In this document: piece by piece, positions 6,889 to 10,252 of the stretch | Position numbering within the stretch: the stretch's first letter is position 1 | Layout of the letters: every line of letters starts with the position of its first letter | Source of the DNA: Chitinophagales bacterium | GTDB lineage: Bacteria; Bacteroidota; Bacteroidia; Chitinophagales; UBA2359 | NCBI GenBank assembly: GCA_020629335.1 | Contig: JAHDDN010000178.1 | Coordinates: forward strand, 1 to 10,252 | Direction: 5' to 3' | DNA length: 10,252 nt | Notes under the pieces: model-generated | Told to the model about the DNA's origin: nothing | The model's database searches: none | What the model saw: the letters and a program-made list of their open reading frames with translations, nothing else | Translations under genes and position numbers: made by a program

Positions 6889-7512
6889 TTACTTCAATAC
6901 CTTTTTATTGAGGTATTTGGCGAGACTTTTACCAGCTTTGGCATAAGACTCTTGAAGGCGGAAACCAGCATCAAAGTCATAGCCCATAGCACCTTGGCCA
7001 GGTATTTTTTCCATACGAGCTTTAGCCTTTACGGTCTCCTTATTGGCTGTTTCTACTACCCAATACTCCATATTAATATGAGCGGGTTTACGAGAAACAC
7101 CCACATTCCAACCAGGTTCGGTATGAGTAGTTTTGACGATTAAAGTATATTTAGCATCTGCAAAATCCTCATCAGATCCAGCTTTGATTTTGCCATCTAA
7201 CCCTTTATTGATTAGTTCTTCAAATTTAGGTTCAAAACGTTCTGAACGATCAGCAATCCACTTTTCATGCCAAACGTCGCCTTCGCCCGCTTCGTCTTTA
7301 TTCTTTTCTTTGATTTTTTTATCGACATATTTTTTTTCGCTGTACTTTCCTACAGTCATGTCGCTATAGTCATACTGGATATTGAGCTCTTTTTCGCCTT
7401 TTAAAACGCTCAATTTTCCTTTAAATACGTTAAGTTTTTGGGCCTCAGATAATAGAGGTAACATCAAAAACAAAATAAATAAAACTGCAAAATATTTACT
7501 AATATTGCTCAT
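6889..7512 (-). CDS. Small secreted protein of unknown function
   Basis: A 207-residue protein if started at the ATG at 7512. The N-terminus (SNISKYFAVLFILFLMLPLL, then SEAQ) is a standard Sec signal peptide cut after EAQ. An in-frame ATG 29 codons further upstream (7599) lies before the candidate promoter and would add a second hydrophobic stretch, so it is rejected. The mature part has a charged Lys/Glu-rich segment (YVDKKIKEKNKDEAGEGD), then WHEKWIADRSERFEPKFEEL. A strand-rich core follows (YTLIVKTTHTEPGWNVG, INMEYWVVE) before a Lys-rich end. I recall similar secreted hypothetical proteins across Bacteroidota but know no function. It is divergent from the ammonia-lyase operon and convergent with the DUF5686 gene. 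Its 3' side runs straight into repeat copy 2. A link to pigment synthesis is not supported by its sequence. Confidence 0.82.
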   Translation of the reverse strand: MSNISKYFAVLFILFLMLPLLSEAQKLNVFKGKLSVLKGEKELNIQYDYSDMTVGKYSEKKYVDKKIKEKNKDEAGEGDVWHEKWIADRSERFEPKFEELINKGLDGKIKAGSDEDFADAKYTLIVKTTHTEPGWNVGVSRKPAHINMEYWVVETANKETVKAKARMEKIPGQGAMGYDFDAGFRLQESYAKAGKSLAKYLNKKVLK

Positions 7513-7546
7513 GCTAATTCTTTTTAAATTACGGTAAATAATAATC

Positions 7547-7577
7547 CAAAGTAGGAAAAAATAAAAAGGTGAACAAA
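7547..7577 (-). promoter_or_regulatory. Candidate Bacteroidota-type promoter of the minus-strand secreted-protein gene
   Basis: On the minus strand TTTG (7577-7574) is followed after 20 nt by TACTTTG (7553-7547). This is the Bacteroidota -33/-7 pattern, except that the -7 box is one base shorter than TAnnTTTG. Transcription would start near 7540 and give a leader of about 30 nt before the ATG at 7512, which decides that start over the ATG at 7599. Confidence 0.5.
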
Positions 7578-7637
7578 TTATATGCTCTTTTTGTGTCATC
7601 TTAAGTAGTTGAAGATAAATATTTCTAGTATTCTCAA

Positions 7638-7656
7638 TAAGTGTACTTTACACTTA
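7638..7656. promoter_or_regulatory. Perfect 8-bp dyad, possible operator
   Basis: TAAGTGTA (7638-7645) and TACACTTA (7649-7656) are exact inverted repeats with a 3-nt spacer (CTT). The size and symmetry suit a dimeric helix-turn-helix regulator. It lies roughly midway between the two divergent promoters and overlaps neither, so it would act at a distance or serve as an upstream site. No regulator gene is present in the window. A small hairpin in RNA is an alternative. Confidence 0.4.
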
Positions 7657-7757
7657 GATATGGTGCTTATTTCAGTAATAGCAGGGCTATTGTTAGAAAA
7701 AGTAAGGCAGTATAAGCTGAAAATAGTCACCCAAATGGCCGAAATATTTAACTTTAG

Positions 7758-7787
7758 TTACTTATGTAAATGAATTCATTATTTTTG
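7758..7787 (+). promoter_or_regulatory. Promoter of the ammonia-lyase operon, with an exact -7 box
   Basis: TATTTTTG at 7780-7787 is a perfect match to the Bacteroidota -7 consensus TAnnTTTG. The -33 side is weak: TTA at 7758-7760 is at ideal 19-nt spacing, while TTTA at 7753-7756 would be 23 nt away. Transcription should start near 7791-7795, which makes the in-frame TTG at 7792 an unlikely start codon and leaves about 60 nt of A-rich leader before the GTG at 7855. Confidence 0.65.
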
Positions 7788-7854
7788 CATCTTGTACTCA
7801 AATTTGTCTTCTTGCTTAATAAGGCGACTAAACAAACAAAAAATCAACAAAACA

Positions 7855-9420
7855 GTGCAGAAACTGATTATAGGAAATAAGTTACTTGACTTAAATGATT
7901 GTTATCGTATTCTTTTTGGAGAATCGTCTATCGATTTAGATGAAGATGCGATGCTACAAGTGAAAGATTGTTTTACATTTTTAAGCGATTTTTCTCAAAA
8001 TAAGGTGATTTATGGTGTGAATACAGGTTTTGGTCCTATGGCCCAGTATATCATTCCTGAAGATCAATTAAAAAGCTTACAAGTAAATCTTATTAGAAGT
8101 CATGCCGCTGGTAGTGGAGAATTGATAGATGATCGCTACATAAGAGCCACTATTTTAGCGAGGCTTAACAGCCTATTACAAGCAAAGTCAGGCGTGCATC
8201 CAACAACTATTCAGTTATTGGCTATTTTGCTCAATGCCGAAGTATATCCATGTATTTATGCGCATGGAGGAGTTGGAGCAAGCGGTGATTTAGTACAATT
8301 GGCTCATTTGGCTCTTAGTATGATAGGGGAGGGAGAAGTAAAATATAAGGGAGAGGTCAGAGATACGGCAGAAGTGTATGAGTCGCTCAATATTGAGGCA
8401 CTTACTATTCATATTAGAGAAGGAATCGCCCTAATAAATGGAACTTCAGCGATGACGGGTGTTGGAATAGTTAATTTGATTCAAGCAAATAAACTATTGA
8501 AGTGGAGTATTTGGGCTTCTTCAGCTATCAATGAGATTGTAGAGTCTTATGATGATCATTATTCCGCCCCATTGAATGAAGCAAAACTTCATCAAGGTCA
8601 GCAAGTCGTAGCCGCTGAAATGAGGGCTATTTTAAAAGACAGCCAATTATGTAAAAAACGAGCAGACTTTTTATATCAAGCAAATGGAGCCAGTGGCCAA
8701 GATAAGAAAGGGAAAATAGTTGATAAGGTACAAGAGTACTATTCTGTAAGGTGTGTTCCACAAATATTAGGACCAGTATGGGATAGTTTGAAATATACAG
8801 AAAAAGTACTAATCAATGAGCTGAATTCTGTCAATGATAACCCAATAGTAGATGTAGAAAATAAAGATATTTATCATGGAGGAAATTTTCATGGAGATTA
8901 TATCTCTATGGAGATGGATAAACTAAAAATTGCTGTAGCGAAGTTATCTATGCTTTGTGAACGCCAATTGAATTTCTTATTGAATGATAAACTCAACGCT
9001 AAGCTACCTCCTTTTGTTAACTTAGGGGTAATCGGATTAAATTTTGGTATGCAGGGGGCACAATTTACGGCCACTTCTACAGTAGCGGAGAATCAAAGCC
9101 TTTCTTATCCAATGTATTTACACAGTATTCCGAATAATAATGATAATCAGGATATAGTCAGTATGGGGTTCAATTCGGCTTATTTGGCCAAAAAGGTGAT
9201 TGATAACACATTTGAAGTGTTGGCTATTGAGTTAATGACTATTATACAAGCGATTGACCATCTTCAGATAGTATCTTCTCTTTCTTCTAAATCGAAGTCG
9301 ATCTACTTTGAATTAAGGGCTATAGTTCCTATATTTGAACAAGACAGTATTAAATATAGAGAGATCAAAAAAATGAAAGAATTTTTAATGAATTCGCCGA
9401 TCAATTCATTAGTAGAATAG
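7855..9420 (+). CDS. tal: MIO-type aromatic amino acid ammonia-lyase, flexirubin tyrosine ammonia-lyase type
   Basis: A protein of 521 residues when started at the GTG at 7855. It catalyses non-oxidative removal of ammonia from an aromatic amino acid, most likely tyrosine to p-coumarate, the aryl starter of flexirubin pigments. Visible features: catalytic-loop Tyr in KVIYGVNTGFGPMAQY (Tyr53), the selectivity region LIRSHAAGSGE (Ser-His at 82-83), the Ala-Ser-Gly triad (142-144) in GGVGASGDLVQLAHLAL that cyclises to the MIO cofactor, LINGTSAMTG, NDNPI, HGGNFHGDYIS, and YLHSIPNNNDNQDIVSMG. Many of these strings match the Flavobacterium johnsoniae tyrosine ammonia-lyase as I remember it. The upstream part of the frame to 7792 offers only TTG codons, lies at the predicted transcription start and has no family resemblance. 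Automatic annotation may call it histidine ammonia-lyase because of the Ser-His pair, but no hut genes are nearby. It leads a tight operon: the next gene starts 3 nt after its stop. Confidence 0.9.
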   Translation: MQKLIIGNKLLDLNDCYRILFGESSIDLDEDAMLQVKDCFTFLSDFSQNKVIYGVNTGFGPMAQYIIPEDQLKSLQVNLIRSHAAGSGELIDDRYIRATILARLNSLLQAKSGVHPTTIQLLAILLNAEVYPCIYAHGGVGASGDLVQLAHLALSMIGEGEVKYKGEVRDTAEVYESLNIEALTIHIREGIALINGTSAMTGVGIVNLIQANKLLKWSIWASSAINEIVESYDDHYSAPLNEAKLHQGQQVVAAEMRAILKDSQLCKKRADFLYQANGASGQDKKGKIVDKVQEYYSVRCVPQILGPVWDSLKYTEKVLINELNSVNDNPIVDVENKDIYHGGNFHGDYISMEMDKLKIAVAKLSMLCERQLNFLLNDKLNAKLPPFVNLGVIGLNFGMQGAQFTATSTVAENQSLSYPMYLHSIPNNNDNQDIVSMGFNSAYLAKKVIDNTFEVLAIELMTIIQAIDHLQIVSSLSSKSKSIYFELRAIVPIFEQDSIKYREIKKMKEFLMNSPINSLVE

Positions 9421-9423
9421 CAT

Positions 9424-10167
9424 ATGAATATAGAAAAAAAGAAATACGCACTAGTAACAGGTGGGTCAAGAGGAATAGGTAGGGCTGTTTGCTTGCGTTT
9501 AGCAGAGATGGGTTATGATATTCTCATTAACTATCGCTCTAATGAAGAAGCAGCTAATGAAACTCAACGATTAATAACAGAGAAAGGGGGATCATCCAGC
9601 TTAATGCCTTTTGATGTAGCCAATAAGGAGGCTGTTAACAAAAGTATAACTAATTGGCAAAGTGAAAATGAAGATGCAGTCATAGAGGTAGTAGTGAATA
9701 ATGCAGGTATTCGTAAGGATAATCTCATGGTGTTCATGAAAGATGAAGAATGGGATCAAATTTTAGATATAAGCTTAGGAGGCTTCTATTATGTTACTAA
9801 ATCCTTATTAACAGGGATGGTGCGTAATAAGTATGGTCGAGTGATTAATGTGGTTTCCCTATCAGGATTAAAGGGAATGGCTGGGCAAACTAACTACTCA
9901 GCTGCTAAGGCGGGTGTTATAGGGGCTTCAAAGGCTTTAGCTCAAGAAATAGGCCGTAAGAATATCACCGTTAATTGTGTAGCACCTGGCTTTATCAATA
10001 CCGATATGACGGCAGATATAGATGAAAGTATTTTTAAAAAAATGATCCCGATGAGGCGATTTGGTAGAGCAGAGGAAGTCGCTGCTGTAGTGGGTTTCTT
10101 AGCCTCTAAAGAATCATCTTATATAACTGGAGAAGTAATCTCTGTTAATGGAGGGCTTTATACATAG
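9424..10167 (+). CDS. fabG: FabG-like 3-oxoacyl-ACP reductase of the pigment pathway
   Basis: A 247-residue short-chain dehydrogenase/reductase of normal FabG length. It has the NADP(H) motif TGGSRGIG (12-19), NNAG (92-95), active-site Ser145, Tyr158 and Lys162 in NVVSLSG and NYSAAKAG, and PGFINTDM after the catalytic core. It should reduce 3-oxoacyl-ACP during each polyene elongation round, with NADPH. The Asn of the usual Asn-Ser-Tyr-Lys tetrad (in an NL motif after helix 4) appears as Ser116 in ILDISLGGF, an unusual change discussed among the findings. The gene starts 3 nt after the ammonia-lyase stop and ends 3 nt before the ketoacyl synthase start, so translation is probably coupled. Because it sits in a pigment operon it is probably a dedicated paralogue, not the housekeeping FabG of fatty acid synthesis. 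Confidence 0.9.
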   Translation: MNIEKKKYALVTGGSRGIGRAVCLRLAEMGYDILINYRSNEEAANETQRLITEKGGSSSLMPFDVANKEAVNKSITNWQSENEDAVIEVVVNNAGIRKDNLMVFMKDEEWDQILDISLGGFYYVTKSLLTGMVRNKYGRVINVVSLSGLKGMAGQTNYSAAKAGVIGASKALAQEIGRKNITVNCVAPGFINTDMTADIDESIFKKMIPMRRFGRAEEVAAVVGFLASKESSYITGEVISVNGGLYT

Positions 10168-10170
10168 CTT

Positions 10171-10252
10171 ATGAATCATAGAGTGGTCATAACGGGAATT
10201 GGTGTTTACTCTTGTATAGGAGAAAACATAGCAGCGGTTCAAAAATCGCTTT
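10171..10252 (+). CDS. Beta-ketoacyl-ACP synthase, N-terminal fragment (cut by right edge)
   Basis: Only 27 codons are in the window: an N-terminus with VVITGIGVYSCIGENI, which matches the first strand and helix of KAS I/II-type condensing enzymes (pattern RVVITGxGxxSxxG). The Cys-His-His active site lies beyond the edge, so an active synthase and an inactive chain-length-factor-like partner cannot be told apart. Aryl polyene loci usually carry both. The ATG lies 3 nt after the ketoreductase stop, in the same operon. Role by context: condensing malonyl-ACP onto the growing aryl polyene. Confidence 0.85.
   Translation, partial: MNHRVVITGIGVYSCIGENIAAVQKSL

Larger units (their letters stand above)
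7513..7854. other. Divergent control region between the minus-strand gene and the ammonia-lyase operon
   Basis: These 342 nt contain no supported gene. They hold a promoter on each strand (around 7547-7577 minus and 7758-7787 plus), a perfect 8-bp dyad at 7638-7656, and a weaker inverted repeat at 7674-7694 (AATAGC, AGG, GCTATT with wobble extensions). The remainder is AT-rich and shows no RNA gene or further repeat that I can recognise. Confidence 0.7.

Noticed and set aside
7513..7599. Longer form of the minus-strand secreted protein from ATG 7599
   Set aside because: It lies upstream of the candidate promoter and adds a second hydrophobic stretch before a complete signal peptide.
7855..9420. 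Histidine ammonia-lyase (hutH) assignment
   Set aside because: The Ser-His pair is HAL-like, but long strings match flavobacterial tyrosine ammonia-lyase as remembered, and the operon partners are polyene synthesis genes and not urocanate degradation genes.

Overview
The window reads as a stretch of a Bacteroidota chromosome. The DNA is AT-rich and most genes have A-rich rather than Shine-Dalgarno leaders. Several promoters resemble the Bacteroidota TTG-N19-TAnnTTTG type. Exported proteins end their signal peptides in Ala-Gln, and one protein pairs a carboxypeptidase-regulatory-like domain with a DUF5686-type barrel. The exact taxon cannot be fixed from this sequence. A Saprospiria- or Chitinophagia-like relative is a guess.

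The main theme is a flexirubin-type aryl polyene pigment locus. An aromatic amino acid ammonia-lyase of the flavobacterial tyrosine ammonia-lyase type (7855-9420) should make the aryl starter p-coumarate. A PaaK-like adenylate-forming ligase (1242-2543) could activate it. A FabG-like ketoreductase (9424-10167) and a ketoacyl synthase cut by the right edge (from 10171) belong to the polyene elongation machinery. A flavoprotein with the halogenase WxWxIP motif (2779-4026) could halogenate or oxidise the aryl head. The C-terminal end of a C45-like Ntn acyltransferase/hydrolase (1-511) is a family I recall from such loci.

Layout: C45-like fragment; small outer-membrane barrel protein (618-1166) with its own promoter and a strong terminator; ligase, starting only 17 nt after that terminator; structured repeat copy 1 (2553-2756); halogenase-like flavoprotein; DUF5686-type outer-membrane protein (4126-6654); repeat copy 2 (6657-6865, minus strand); small secreted protein of unknown function (6889-7512, minus strand); a 342-nt divergent control region with two promoters and a perfect 8-bp dyad; then the tightly packed ammonia-lyase, ketoreductase and ketoacyl synthase operon.

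The most unusual item is the pair of roughly 205-nt repeats. They are about three quarters identical by eye. Each begins 9-23 nt after the stop codon of a gene on its own strand. Their differences are largely compensatory: at least three separate helices keep their pairing while the bases change. This suggests a dispersed, structured 3'-UTR RNA or a MITE-like element that I do not recognise. The two copies face each other around the flavoprotein and DUF5686 genes.
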